The translations under genes were made by a program, and so were the position numbers. 30,411 nucleotides of DNA. Source: Trichosphaerium sp. ATCC 40318. Lineage: Eukaryota; Discosea; Flabellinia; Trichosidae. The DNA lies in NCBI GenBank assembly GCA_038496445.1, contig JALMLS010000126.1, forward strand, positions 1 through 30,411, in the 5' to 3' direction. Under the pieces are notes generated by a model. The model worked only from the letters and a program-made list of their open reading frames with translations. It was not told the DNA's origin and did no database searches. Position 1 is the first letter of the stretch. Each line of letters opens with the position of its first letter. Positions 1 through 10,746 of the stretch are shown piece by piece.

Positions 1-71
1 AAAAAAAAAAAACAAACAAAAAAGTCAACTGAAGAAAGTTCAACGTTTTTTCCATTTTCTGACTTTACTAC

Positions 72-85
72 GTGTCACGTGACAC
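72..85. promoter_or_regulatory. Perfect 14-bp palindrome with a CACGTG core
   Basis: GTGTCACGTGACAC is an exact inverted repeat centred on the E-box CACGTG. It contains the GTCACGTGAC form bound by bHLH-zip factors of the USF/TFE type. It lies about 150 bp upstream of the first recognisable WD40 coding exon, so a role as a promoter element is plausible but inferred. Related TCACGTG motifs recur at 2911, 3301 and 3915. Confidence 0.45.
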
Positions 86-235
86 AAATTTAAGTGCATT
101 TGACTGTGCACAGTCAGCGAGATAGTCACCTTTTTACTCCTCTCTGATTCTACAAGTAGAAAAACATGTTTACCGCGCTGTTTACTGATAAATTAATACA
201 TATGTTTAGGTAATATTCAGACTCAAATACATGAT

Positions 236-1696
236 ATGAATTCCGTTGCTGTTGCCAACAGTTGGGAAGATTGTCTAGGTGTGCTCTAGTAAAGATACTT
301 TGTATTGATTATACTAACAGCTTCTTCTTTTTTTTGTAGTTATTGGTACTGTGAGTGGAGAAGTGCATATTTGGGATGGCTCAAAAAAACGATTTGCTAC
401 TGGTGACGAACCTTACCAAATACATAGTATGCTGTCCCAAAGCTTTGTTGATAACTCATATCTATAGAGAGTTATATATTTTGGATTGAGATTAGAGGTG
501 ACACGTGTGTTTCTATTTCAGCTGACAGAACACAAGCATGTACGATGATGGATTTTATTGGATTTTTTTTTCACTGATAGCTGTGTTTAGTGTTCACAAT
601 AAAGAGGGAAAATGGTGTTCCTACTATAAAGGTTATATCATCCCAATCAACTGAGACTGTTGCATGGGGATGTGATATCAGTTTTGAACATAACATTTAT
701 GTAACTGCAGGAAGTAAGCTTCTATCAGGTCTTCAGCGTAAAATAGTTTGTTAACTTGTTTTAGATGCTGGCAAGGTAACAACTTGGGACTTGAAAACTG
801 GAGAAAAGTTAGAAACAGTTGATATTAATCAAACGATTTTAGATGTGACATTTGTTGGTACAGTGCAATGTTTCATTTGTTATTTGAAAAATACAAATTG
901 ATTTTACTTTTGTAGGCAATTACTGTGCCTGTGCCGGTGGTGGTAAGGGAGCTGTTCAAATGCTTTCTTTACCTTCACTTGAAGAAATACAAACTCTGTA
1001 TGTGAGCCCAGAGACTGTATTTTCTATTTGTAACGTGGGTCATTTTCTGTTCACTTGTGATTACAAAGTAAGATATTTACCCTCTTTATTATCTTCTTAT
1101 ATTTTGTTCTTTAGACTGTTACTATGTGGGATGTAAGAACAATGAATGAAGTGTTCAAACATAGTTATACATATAGTTTTGATAGGCTACAGCCAATCAG
1201 CGAGATGTGTGTATATAACAATAAGTTAATCGTTGGTAAGACCGTGACATGGAAGAAAAAAGTCTCCAATCAATATCGACTTAATGTGAAATTTTTAGGT
1301 GTTCTAGGATACGGTGCAGATAAAAAGTCTGTTAGTTTACATATTTACGATATTGCCGATATAATCGCTACTCAGGTTTGCACATTTGTTTTATAACTTA
1401 ATACCACGTGTTTTTTCTTTCTTTCTAAGTTTTTTTTTCTTTCAGAATGTTGAGTATAAAGTCATTGATGTACATGGTGCCTCACATGATATTGTAAAGA
1501 TAAAAAGTATTTCCATGGTACCAAATAGGGGTAAGCTGCTTTTAATTTATATATATCTCAGTGTGTTCACTTACAACTCTTAGATGTTCTGTACGTTGCA
1601 CACCAACATGGATTTATTCAAGTTCAATTCTGCAAACAACAAAAAGTTGTGTTAAGTTTTTTCCGCAAATTGTTTGGCGTTGGTTCACGAAAGTAA
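236..1696 (+). CDS. WD40-repeat protein, multi-exon (5' end uncertain)
   Basis: Nine exons read as one frame: 236-278, 340-426, 522-539, 601-713, 765-857, 916-1067, 1115-1375, 1446-1530 and 1584-1696 (TAA). All introns are GT-AG and short. The product is about 320 residues with repeated WD40 blades. Visible pieces include VSGEVHIWDG, GKVTTWDLKTGE and KTVTMWDVRT, each following an alternating beta-strand pattern, as in a scaffold propeller. In the fourth intron the first AG (about 580) must be skipped in favour of the AG at 599-600 to keep frame. The codons before ATG 236 also look WD40-like after a possible acceptor at 220, so an upstream exon may exist. An AATAAA near 1710 is a likely poly(A) signal. 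The sequence does not reveal which complex it serves. Confidence 0.72.
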
Positions 1697-1915
1697 ACAA
1701 AACCTCAACCAATAAAACGTCAACCATGGTATTGTGGTATGTGTAGGTAGTATTTTCCTCGCTCAGTAAAGAAAATCAATGAAGATGTAAGCAATCACAA
1801 GAATAAACAAAATTGACCAGGTTGTGCTGATTTTCAAAAAAAAAAAAAGAGTCAATAGAGTAACGTTTGCTTATGACAACGTTTATTTCACGGACATGTA
1901 TAAGATGAACCATAT
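1697..1915. other. Convergent intergenic region
   Basis: This stretch separates the stop of the WD40 gene (+) from the stop of the ABP34-like gene (-). It holds an AATAAA (about 1710) for the left gene and T/A-rich runs, and presumably both 3' UTRs. No convincing coding segment is visible. Confidence 0.5.
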
Positions 1916-3361
1916 CTATTTTCTTGCAACACCACCTTTCCTCTATTTTAGAGAGATTAGAAATCAGGTAACAACAATTGACTTGTTTTTTTTTGTGGGT
2001 ATTTTCGCGTACCATAGGCATGTACTTCTTGGCTTCAGCAAGTTCACGTTCCATCCACCAAATACTTCCTTGTCCAGCACCACCCTTAAACAGTCGTTGA
2101 TATTGTAGAAGTCATGCAACAGAAGAGTCTATGGGTACCTTTTGGGCTGCGGCATGAAGAGCAGCTTCTGCGGCTTCTACAGCTTCAACTGCAGCGTTTC
2201 GTGACTTTTCAGCACGTTTCGTAGCTGCCTCTGTGGTGATCTTTGCGGTTCTTAAAGGCAATGGATCCTCAGCCAAGTGTTGAGATAGTTGATTTTTTGC
2301 GCGATTCCTAACAGCATTTAGCGGTTAGGTTATTCTTTTTCGAAAAGAGTACCTTGCTACAATACCACCCTCTTCGGACTGCTTTTTTAAAGTCTCAGTT
2401 TTTTTATTGTAAGCATCCTCTTGCTCCTTGAGGTCTTTCAAAGCTGCTTTAAGCTCCTCTGTACAAGTTGTTAAGCAACGGAATAGTCAATAATAATGTA
2501 AACCGTACGCTCTTCTTTTTGCGCTTTCTTCAGAGCTGATTGCGCGGTTTCGAGCATGGCTTGACATCTCATCATCTCCTCTTCGTTACCACCCTAAGTC
2601 ATGGCATTAGGTAAGCATATCTTATAACCTGAACTTAGTCCAACACGTACTTGAGGACGCTTGACGAACTCTTCTACTTTTTTGTTAAACTCCCAAAGGC
2701 AGAACTCAACAAGAGCCAATCTTTTGTTAAAATCCAAGTCAGCAGCTCTAGTAGCATTATTTAGCATTATGTCCTACCAACGATGCGCCTCAACGCCTTT
2801 TTACAGTAAAATAATGCGCGTACAAAATCTCTTGTCTCATTTGCTTTACAGTCTTGGTGTTACCCAATTTTTCTAGAAACCTTTTTGTACAAAGTCAATA
2901 TCACGTGACCCAAGCGACAAAAAGCTCTGAACCGGTTACCTGTGGGCATTGAACTACGAATTAATATTAGCTTAACGGCCTCCCTTTCAAAGGTACTGTA
3001 CCTCGTCTAAATCACTTCCTTTCTCAGCTTTATCAACATCCAACTCAACGAACACTAAACAGCGCAATCGTCAAAAATCACAAAGTTTTTTTTCTCCCTT
3101 TATAAGAGTTTCGTACTATGAACCCATTTCCATACGCTCTCCTTCTTGTCTATGAAGTTTTTAGTGAGAAATCAATAAATATAAAGCGAGTCGGTTAAAG
3201 ATTTCGGAATAACGATGTGATACCTTGTAGTTCATCCCAGTAAGCGTTTAAGACACTGTAGTAGAAGTTAACGGAAACATTCGCTTTATACGACTTAAAA
3301 TCACGTGCGCTTTGCCCTGGTCTGCATATGTTTTAGCAGTAAATTGTTTAAAAGCTTCCAT
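1916..3361 (-). CDS. ABP34-like calcium-regulated actin-bundling protein (EF-hands plus coiled coil)
   Basis: Read on the minus strand from ATG 3361 to TAG 1916, through about ten exons with GTACG-type donors and TAG acceptors. Order of recognisable parts: an N-terminal helical segment (VNFYYSVLNAYWDELQ); an acidic EF-hand-like loop (ELDVDKAEKGSDLDEFNAH); a second EF-hand loop (DLDFNKRLALVEFCLWEF); a long Ala/Glu/Lys coiled coil; and a conserved C-terminus, GSIWWMERELAEAKKYMP, followed by a 27-nt last exon (1916-1942). The IWWM-R-L-E-KK signature and the EF-hand/coiled-coil order match the Dictyostelium 34-kDa actin-bundling protein family. Such proteins bundle F-actin in cortex and filopodia and are inhibited by calcium. 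The first exon (about 3226-3361) changes frame by one base near 3315, so there is a one-base lesion, an assembly error or an unrecognised upstream splice. The family call is from memory of motifs; the role is inferred. Confidence 0.7.
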
Positions 3362-3802
3362 TTGTTATTTTTCTTGCTATGTCTTCCACTTGTACTTAAC
3401 ACTACTGACTTATTTGCTTTATAAACATGACGCATTTGACGTGTTACAGACCGTTCTATCTCCTTGTTCTGTGCTTCGCATATTCGTGTAGAGTTACCAC
3501 ATCCAATCTTACTTGTATATGTACATAAAAACACAAACTGGAACTGGATATGACTTACGGATAACTATTTGAAAATAAGATTATATTGTCGTTATTTAGA
3601 GGATTGTTAATGTTTACACATGCATAGGTGATAGTCTTTTGTAGAATGGTCACTTATTTTGACACTTCCTATTGAACTTTCTGTAGGATTTTCGTTTATC
3701 CTTGCTCGGGAAATTGTTGTTCGGTAAAAACAGCATAGTGTGATTGTTTTCAAGAAATTTAAAAAATATTCCCTTGCAGTATTGGCAAATAATTCAACCA
3801 AC
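3362..3802. promoter_or_regulatory. Divergent promoter region between the actin-bundler and surface-protein genes
   Basis: About 440 bp lie between the minus-strand start at 3361 and the plus-strand start at 3803, so the two genes are transcribed head to head. The region is A/T-rich. A 5' exon or UTR of the left gene may lie at 3410-3535. I see no clear TATA element. TCACGTG motifs sit just inside both genes (3301 and 3915). Confidence 0.35.
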
Positions 3803-6534
3803 ATGCCTCGTCTTACTTGGTGTTTGCTTTTTAGTATATACGCAGCGTACATCACTGGTACGGCTGATTAAAACAGCGCTCGAACTTTCCTTATCCCCAA
3901 ATTTATCCAAAACATCACGTGACTCTTTCTAGGGCAGCAATTCATTGGCCGAACCGTTTTAACACCATTTAATTCGCCGTTTTGTACTAGTGTCAATCTA
4001 AAATCTCCAAATACCACCTTTGATCAGTACACGTTAATTACTTTTGGATTTAGCTGTAAGTCAAATAGTCTCTTATTCTTCAAGTTTTTAAGGACCAAGG
4101 TGTCGATAGCCCAGTGGGGTCATGGGCAGGTTCGTCTACCTTGGGTTGCCGGTTCAAATCCCGTGCTGTCCATTTCTCCTTTCACTGAACGAACAGTCTA
4201 CATTTCCTCAGGTGGTGCTGAGACGTTGTTCCATTCGTGCTGTGGATAGTAGAGGATGGATTCTCGAGAATTGTTTCAGTGACCAGTCCAGGCTGGGACC
4301 CTGGTTAGTCGCCATCAAACACTCACCCGTCCGTTCCAATCGCGGTGTACATCGGATAGGCTTTGCCTAAAAACAGCGATCATACTTAATACACTCAAAA
4401 ACAGCTTGCGGTCCAATGTGAACCAAGCGAAAATGATAACAAAATTATTTCAACGAACTTGGTCAGTCTTCTAGACTTGACAATGCTTCCAAGGGCGGAG
4501 GGTCACACCCTCTTGTGATTACGAACTGTCTAGTAGATAGCGTCCTTGTCTTCCCACATTGAGAGCGACAGGTGCAACTCCTGTATAAACCCTTGGTTAG
4601 CACCAATGTATGCTAGCCTTAGATTGGGTCGTTCAGTGCAATGTAGACAAATAAAAGTAAAGTATTCTTCAAGTTTTTCACAAACAAAAAGAAAAAGTTA
4701 TTAATTTTTTTCAAGATCCTCCCGGTATTCCTTATACTGGCGTTGAGGTGCTAGATTCTAGGGTATTAGCAGTAATGGCGAATACTGGACCAAATGGAGC
4801 TTCAGGGACTCTACACGAGATGAAAACGGACTGGGACTCGTCCACTACATGGTCTTCGTTTTCAAACAATGTGGGACCAGGTAATCCTGTTTTGTTTATT
4901 GATATGTTCACTAATAACACAATAGTCGCGGGCATTGATTATGAAACCGAGATATCTGGGTCTTACAGTGACGTACCTAACAATGAGGTTGCAAACATTA
5001 CTGTTACTGATACTGTAAATAAATGGTTGAACCCTAACGTTAAGAATACAGGCTGGCTGATTAAAAGAGGTGAGAGTTTGATAAGATTTCTTTTTTAACT
5101 TGACTTTCTAGAGAACGCACATGATATCTTTGGATGTGAGGCTGTGTTAAGACCCCAACTAACAATGATCGTTGGACCACTACCTTGGAATTTTACTTGT
5201 TTTACATACAAGGATCCAGGCACGTGATAATGCAGTCATTCGCTGAGTTGTTATCTATTTACCATGGATAAAATTAGATGGATTATTTCCATACCCGGAA
5301 CCATTTATCGCTTACACTCGCCTGTGTGCTTTCTGCAAGGGTCCTGGACCCTTCGGAATTTTAGCTGCCGCTCTTATTGGTGATGGTCAACTTGTGATAA
5401 ATGATATAAGCGTGCGAACTACCAAAGTAGATCCTCTTCCAGACACTGATGGTATGTAATCTTTGTGGTGGCGTCTACACTTGTTTAATTTTTTTGAAAG
5501 TTGGCTATTGCGGTACTATACCTCCGGATCTCCAAACGAGAGAGGTAAGTGTGACCTTCGCGTACGTAGTGACTTTTTTGGACAGTGTTTTACCCGCTTT
5601 GAATTACCTTATAAGATTGTAGGACTAAACGTAGTGTAAATTTAGAGATTGATACTACAGGGTACACTACAAAGCTTCCTGAAGAAATAGGTAAAATTAA
5701 GTCGGTTGTGGTACATTTAATAGAAGATAGCTTGTCGATCATTTGAGTGTGAGAATACACGAGTATTAATCAATGGTACCATTCAAGGACAGCTATTAAA
5801 AGGGGAGTCTTTAGTAGTTAGAAATGATGTATTGATCAATGGTAATTTCAGTGTACAAGGTATTGACCAAGGCTTCATTCTTTCTTCTTTCTGTTAATTT
5901 TCTTTCACAAAAAGGTCAAATCAAAATTGAATCAACAGAAACTGTAATCACTATCGAGGGATGTGTTTCAGCAACAAATGGTATCAATATTCAATTGAAC
6001 GAAAACGAGACATATGTAGAAGGACAACAAATCATTGAACTATTTACACCTTGTGACATTGATGTACGAAATCATTTTTATTGATAATTTTTTTTGTAAA
6101 GATGACCACCTCCAATTAACACCATGTTTAGAACACAAGTTTAATTTTGACAGGTGGCAATGCAGAGGTCCGGATTATAATTTTGGAGTTTCTTTGTTAG
6201 TTAACTATTGTTTTAAATATAGAGAGATTGTGCAAAACTACTTGCTGAATCAAGCCCAACAACATCAGGGATTGCTTTAACGATTTTAGTTGATGACAGC
6301 GGTTGCGGTGGTGGTGATTCTTCATCATCGTCTTCTTTCAGTGACAATGTACATATAATCGTTCCAGTTATTGTTGTTGCTGTTGTTTTGGTGGCAATTA
6401 TCATTGCAGCAGCTCTTGCTTTCTACAGGTAACTTTACTTTCAAAACGCAAAGCTTGCTTTTCTTATTATTTTCTTAAGATGGAAAAGATTGCATAGATT
6501 TTCATTACCTTCTCTTGGTAACAGTAGCAGTTAA
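3803..6534 (+). CDS. Type I membrane protein: signal peptide, DNRLRE-like ectodomain, single transmembrane helix
   Basis: Exon 1 (3803-3857) starts MPRLTWCLLFSIYAAYIT, a signal peptide. Exon 2 is 3933-4055 and exon 3 is 4716-5069. Further exons follow through 5112, 5270-5450, 5505-5540, 5735-5855, 5916-6055 and 6101-6199, and the last two end at 6429 and 6534 (TAA). Exons 2-4 encode a beta-rich domain (conserved pieces GVEVLDSRVLAV, VGPGNPVLFIDMF, NITVTDTVNKWLNP, NTGWLIKR) resembling DNRLRE/disaggregatase-type carbohydrate-binding domains of surface proteins. Cys-containing segments follow, then an Asp/Ser-rich linker, a strongly hydrophobic helix (IIVPVIVVAVVLVAIIIAAA) and about 20 basic/Ser residues. 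It is likely a cell-surface adhesion or receptor molecule. Splice choices between 5112 and 5800 are not fully resolved. The second intron holds a SINE and the 6200-6222 intron is only 23 nt. Confidence 0.65.
4074..4089 (+). repeat. Left target-site duplication of the SINE (16 bp)
   Basis: TATTCTTCAAGTTTTT occurs here and again, identically, at 4663-4678, exactly flanking the SINE. Confidence 0.9.
4090..4662 (+). mobile_element. tRNA-derived SINE inserted in an intron
   Basis: This 573-bp insertion is bounded by a perfect 16-bp direct repeat. Its head carries RNA polymerase III promoter motifs: an A-box-like TAGCCCAGTGGG (4107-4118) and a B box GGTTCAAATCC (4151-4161), spaced as in a tRNA. 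A non-tRNA body follows, and the element ends in an A-rich tail (AAATAAAAGTAAAG). A long target duplication plus an A-rich 3' end is typical of LINE-mobilised SINEs. It sits in the phase-1 intron 4056-4715 of the surface-protein gene; without it that intron would be about 71 nt, like its neighbours. The perfect duplication suggests a recent insertion. The SINE family is not recognised. Confidence 0.85.
4663..4678 (+). repeat. Right target-site duplication of the SINE (16 bp)
   Basis: Exact copy of 4074-4089, directly after the A-rich tail of the SINE. Confidence 0.9.
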
Positions 6535-6769
6535 ACTCACTCCATTTCGTAAAAATACACCAAAGCAAAATACAATAAAATAAAACTACAACTTTTAGTG
6601 CTTTTATATTTATTCTGTGCCTGTTTAACTGCAATGTGGTTTGCAGAGTATAGCTAAGCGCTAATGTAATGAATGGTTAACGAGTACAAGGTATCCTACC
6701 TACGAGACGTTTGAAGTTACCCAGGGACAATAGGTATAAGATTATCACTGCAATAAACAACCAGCTACT
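6535..6769. other. 3' UTR and intergenic spacer
   Basis: AATAAAATAAAA-type poly(A) signals lie at about 6577-6590, just after the surface-protein stop. The remainder up to the retrotransposon target site shows no gene. Confidence 0.5.
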
Positions 6770-6773
6770 GTTA
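6770..6773 (+). repeat. Left 4-bp target duplication (GTTA) of the retrotransposon
   Basis: GTTA directly precedes the TG of the 5' LTR and is repeated directly after the CA of the 3' LTR at 13867-13870. Confidence 0.75.
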
Positions 6774-6916
6774 TGTAAGGCGGAAAGTCGACATGAATCA
6801 CATTGATTAACCCGGAAGGTGCCGGAGCACCTACTTAATGTAATAAGTCCTTAAAGGACACAATAAACCAGACCCAAGCTTAGTACAACTACTCACGAGT
6901 ACCTTACCCTCTTACA
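6774..6916 (+). repeat. 5' LTR (143 bp)
   Basis: Starts TGTAAGG and ends CTCTTACA, with the TG...CA ends of LTRs and TGTAAG/CTTACA inverted termini. Comparing by eye, it matches 13724-13866 at every base. It is unusually short for an LTR. Confidence 0.95.
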
Positions 6917-6936
6917 TTTGGCGACACGCAGCAGTC
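6917..6936 (+). other. Probable primer-binding site
   Basis: TTTGGCGACACGCAGCAG begins directly after the 5' LTR. TGGCG is the usual start of a tRNA-type primer-binding site (complement of CCA-3'). I cannot name the tRNA. Confidence 0.45.
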
Positions 6937-6967
6937 TTTGATCTACATAAGTCACGGAGATCATAAG

Positions 6968-8755
6968 ATGGAGACAGGGAACAAGGATGATAACGATACG
7001 TTACTAGATGACTATAGCATGGGATATAATTATCAGGATAACATATTACCGCCACATTTGGACACTAGTTTGAATGAATTAATTAACACAGCCAAGGATA
7101 AAAGCTTACGGGATAACAAGCAAGCGACGAAAGATGGAAAGCGATCCGACACCGACGATGATGACTCCGAAGATGGGGAGCTAGAAAGACCAGTACGCAA
7201 TATAAAACAACAGTCATACAGCCCGGAAAGAAGCGAACGGGATACGGAGTCTAGAAAAAGAAGAAAAATATCACGTGAAGACTCCGATAGCGAATCGAGC
7301 AACGAAGAAAACGACATTCGACAGATGGAGAAGTTAGAATTACAACAGAGATCGATTCAATGACAAATGGAGCAACTGCGACAAACGGTGGCACGAAAAC
7401 GAAGTCGGAACAGATCACCAGTAGCTACGTCAACTCCAGCTAAAAGACGGAGAACAGAAGCATTATCTATGGTATCGGAACGACCGAAGCAAGAACCAGA
7501 GAAGAACAGCTCACCCCACAACAACAGAGAGATGGATGAAGCAGAATATGAATCACGGAGTACTATGGGAGAGTATATTAAAGAAGAGAAGAAAAATATT
7601 ATTGCAGTAGAGGATTCAGACGAAGAAAGGGATGATACTTCAAGAGATAGCATCAGCAAAGGATTGCCGAGCAGACGATATATGGAGACCATTAGTGATG
7701 ACTATTGTACGGAAGAAGAAAGACAAGCTATTTGTAACTTCTTGCCGCACGGAGTCAAAGGGAGTGATGGCAATTGCATCGGAAACGACTGGCACGATTG
7801 TGAAGGTAAATTATCCAGCATAGGCAACATCGCTAGTTCTTTCACAACATTCGGAGACGGCAAGATGTCATCGGTAGGATTGGATAAATACCTCACGGGC
7901 GTACAACACATGGCGAACGGATTCAATCTGGGCAAACGAGGATATATATTCGCATTAAGAATTTTGGCAAAAGGAAAGGTCAATGATTTATTGAGTAAAG
8001 ATAAATATACATTCGACCCGGTGGCAGCGGTATTGGCATTGATACGTGCGTACAGCCCAACAATACAACGTAAGCAGGCGCGTATAATGCTGGAAGATCT
8101 GAAGCAAACAAAGGATCAGAGCATAGAAGAATACAGAGCGTTAGTAGATAAGTACGCGAAACTAGGACAAGTATCGAAGGCGAGACAGTACGGAGAGTTC
8201 TACAGAGGGTTATTATCAACGCTGAAGCTCAAATTGGAAGTGAAATTCGGCGACAATCCAGAGAAGTATATATTCGAGAAGGTATTAAAATACATCACGG
8301 GAGTAGAAGAAGCGAAGAAGGTTAAGACGTTCGCACGCAATAGAGACAACAGAAGAACGTCTCATACACAGGAGGTTAACATAATTAAGACCACGAAGGT
8401 TGGAAGCAAGCGTAAATGGCAAAACGATAAAAAGAGAGAAGAAGATAAAGAACGGAAGCTATGGAAAAAGCGAGAATTAAATAGGAATAAGGAAAGAGAT
8501 ACCAGATACACTGAGACAAGAGATAAAGGAAGATTCGATCGAGATGTACCATACCAACAGGGAAGATACGCACAGAGAGGTCAACAAAAAGGATACAGAG
8601 GAAGATACAGAGGAGGATATCGAGGAGGATACCGAGGAGGATATCAAAGAGGATATCAAGGAGGATATCGAGGAGGATACAGAGGAGGATATGACAGAAG
8701 AGATACGCAAGAGCGTAGAAATTGGCAAGATAACAGAGAGAGAGAGGAGAGATGA
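6968..8755 (+). pseudogene. gag: gag region of the LTR element, split by an in-frame TGA
   Basis: ATG 6968 opens an acidic, Ser/Asp-rich N-terminal region that stops at TGA 7361-7363. The same frame continues immediately (7364 on) into a basic segment and then the capsid-like helical part (about 7950-8330: LSSIGNIASSF, VLALIRAYSPTIQRKQ, RALVDKYAKLG). That part carries the typical retrotransposon-gag spacing of helices. A long Arg/Gly/Tyr repeat (8580-8700, GYRGGYRGG-type), probably RNA-binding, follows and the frame stops at TGA 8753-8755. Because both stops are in the same frame as the downstream knuckle and pol, they look like nonsense changes in one continuous gag-pol frame rather than a normal gag terminator. 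Readthrough of the second TGA cannot be excluded. Confidence 0.8.
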
Positions 8756-10593
8756 TGGAACAGAGGGGGAGAGGATAGAACAAGAACGAGAGGTAGAGGT
8801 AACACAGACGTGGTGTGTAGTAGATGCAAAGGATACTTTCACACGGCTAAAGAGTGCCCAGTTAAACGCGAAGATGTGTTTGTTTCGGACGAGTGTAAAC
8901 GTCCTAATAAAAGCATATGGAGCGGTTCAAATTATAAAGTAGCACGTTTGTTTACCGGCCACACATGTGAGAACAATAGATTCGAACAGCAAGAGAAGAA
9001 TAAGATAACAGAAGAACAACAAGATAAGATAAAAAAGGTTGTTAACGAGGAAAGACCAACCTTCAAACACAAAAGGAGTTTCACTACCAAAGAGAGGGTA
9101 GAGGAGAGAAATAACAATCTAAAACACATTAAGGTTAGAAACGACGACACAGTAAACATAGTGAACAAAGAATATAAAGGAAAATTTAATTTCGCAGTAA
9201 CTACAACTAGAACGTTGGTGGGAAAGATCAAGATGATCAAGACAGTGTTAGATTCGGGTGCCTCTTGTAGTATTATTGACCTTGCATTAGTAAAGAGGTT
9301 AAAAAGAAACGGAAGAATATTTAAGGAACACGACCAACCAGTGTACACAGCTAACAATTCAACACTGAACGTTGTAGGAACAACTACAGTACCAATTACA
9401 TTCGAAACACTTAAGAAGAACGTAAACTGCTTTGTAGTCAAGAACTTCCGATATCTGTTATTATTAGGAACGAATATGATGAAGGCGTTCGGCTTGTCGA
9501 TATCATTCAACAAAGAGACAGTCAAGAACGAGATTGGTGAAGAAATAAGGATTACATACACGAAAGAAAAAGCAGAAAAGGCGGAGGCTGCGAACGTGAT
9601 GACAAGCAACAGGATTAAGATACCAAAGTATTCACAAGTAATGTTTTGGGTTAATCTGACAACACCTGTGTCATTCAAAGAGGGAATAGTAGAAGCACAT
9701 AAGGAAGACGAGTTTGACGGACACAATTATTTATTAAAAAGATTTGGAGTACAATTAGCGAGAACATGCGGAAGAGTAGTGAAGTCAAAGGTACCGGTAC
9801 AAGTGATGAATATGACAAACAAAGCAAAATTCATACCAGCGAAATGCAATCTAGCGAGATTCACACCGGTAACGGAAGAAGACGAAGTATCAGTACTAGA
9901 TATAGATTATACAAATGAGATAAAGAAGATGAAAGAGGAAGAGAAACAAGTACAGGAAGAAGATATTAAGAAAGCGAAAGATTTATTTAAAATGGAAGGA
10001 TCTAAGCTAACAGAGGAGCAGAGAGAAAAAGCATACAGGTTCATGGCAGGACATCTGGATAGATTCACATCCAAGTTGAAGAAGCCAGCGAACGCGAAAG
10101 GAATGGAACACCATATTGAAACGGAAGAAGGAAAGAAGCCAGTACACATACCATATAGACCACTTAACCCACATAAGAGAGCTATAGTAAGAGAAGAAAT
10201 GGAGAAAATGTTAGAGCAAGGAGTGATACAACCGTCAAAGTCACAATGGTCAGCGCCAGTAGTTTTGGTTAAGAAAAAGGATGGATCATGGCGCTTCTGT
10301 ATAGATTATAGAGCGCTAAATAAGATTACAAAGAAAGATGTGCATCCATTACCAAGGATAACAGAATTACTGGAGGCGCTGGCTAGAGCGAAATACTTCA
10401 GTTTGTTCGATGCAATTTTAGGGTACTGGCAAATCATGATGTCAGAAGAAAGCAGACCTAAGACAGCGTTTGCGACACCCTGGGGTTTGTACGAATGGTT
10501 AGGAATGCCTTTCGGTTTGAAAAATGCACAGGCTACGTTCCAAAGGCAAATGAATTTGATGTTATCCAGACTTCTCTGGCAGATGTGCCTTTG
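8756..10593 (+). pseudogene. pol: gag knuckle, protease and first part of reverse transcriptase
   Basis: Continues in the gag frame. A CCHC zinc knuckle (C-x2-C-x4-H-x4-C, CSRCKGYFHTAKEC) sits at 8816-8860. An aspartic protease with DSGAS is at 9251 on. The reverse transcriptase palm/fingers follow (WSAPVVLVKKKDGSWRFCID, then FSLFDAILGYWQI and the MPFGLKNAQATFQRQM block). The frame runs into a stop inside a 153-bp hairpin insertion that starts at 10594, two codons before the catalytic YVDD. The encoded fragment therefore lacks the RT active site, RNase H and integrase. Confidence 0.88.
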
Positions 10594-10746
10594 AGGTAAT
10601 AATGCTGAAAATAGGAGCAAACATCCCTATGGTACGTCTACGCTTTGAAAAAATCAAAATCTAAAAAACAAAGTGTAGATGTACCATATCATAGGGATGT
10701 CTGCTCCTATTTTCTAATTTTTTTGGCTTTTTTCAATCTATCACCA
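10594..10746. mobile_element. 153-bp hairpin MITE inserted in the reverse transcriptase gene
   Basis: A non-coding insert flanked by a 5-bp duplication, CTTTG (10589-10593 and 10747-10751). Most of it is one long inverted repeat: arm 10609-10647 (AATAGGAGCAAACATCCCTA...) pairs with arm 10669-10713, with a 21-nt A-rich loop. The outer ends (GGTAATA versus the complement of TATCACC) are also weakly inverted. Insert plus duplication is 158 bp, which shifts the frame by two. The downstream polyprotein is found in exactly that shifted frame. There is no AG at the right end, so removal as a spliced intron is unlikely. The superfamily is not recognised. Confidence 0.82.

Noticed and set aside
3607-3855. 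Minus-strand frame of 82 codons
   Set aside because: It overlaps the signal-peptide exon of the plus-strand surface protein, which joins in phase to conserved exons. The minus frame has no such support.
4101-4170. tRNA gene
   Set aside because: A and B boxes are present, but the acceptor ends do not pair and the sequence continues into a SINE body flanked by a 16-bp target duplication.
8477-8842. Minus-strand serine-rich frames opposite the gag RGGY repeat
   Set aside because: Shadow of a low-complexity purine-rich coding strand. No splice or start signals of their own.
10594-10746. Spliceosomal intron in pol
   Set aside because: It begins near GGTAAT but has no AG at the right border. The flanking CTTTG duplication and the long inverted repeat fit a transposon insertion.
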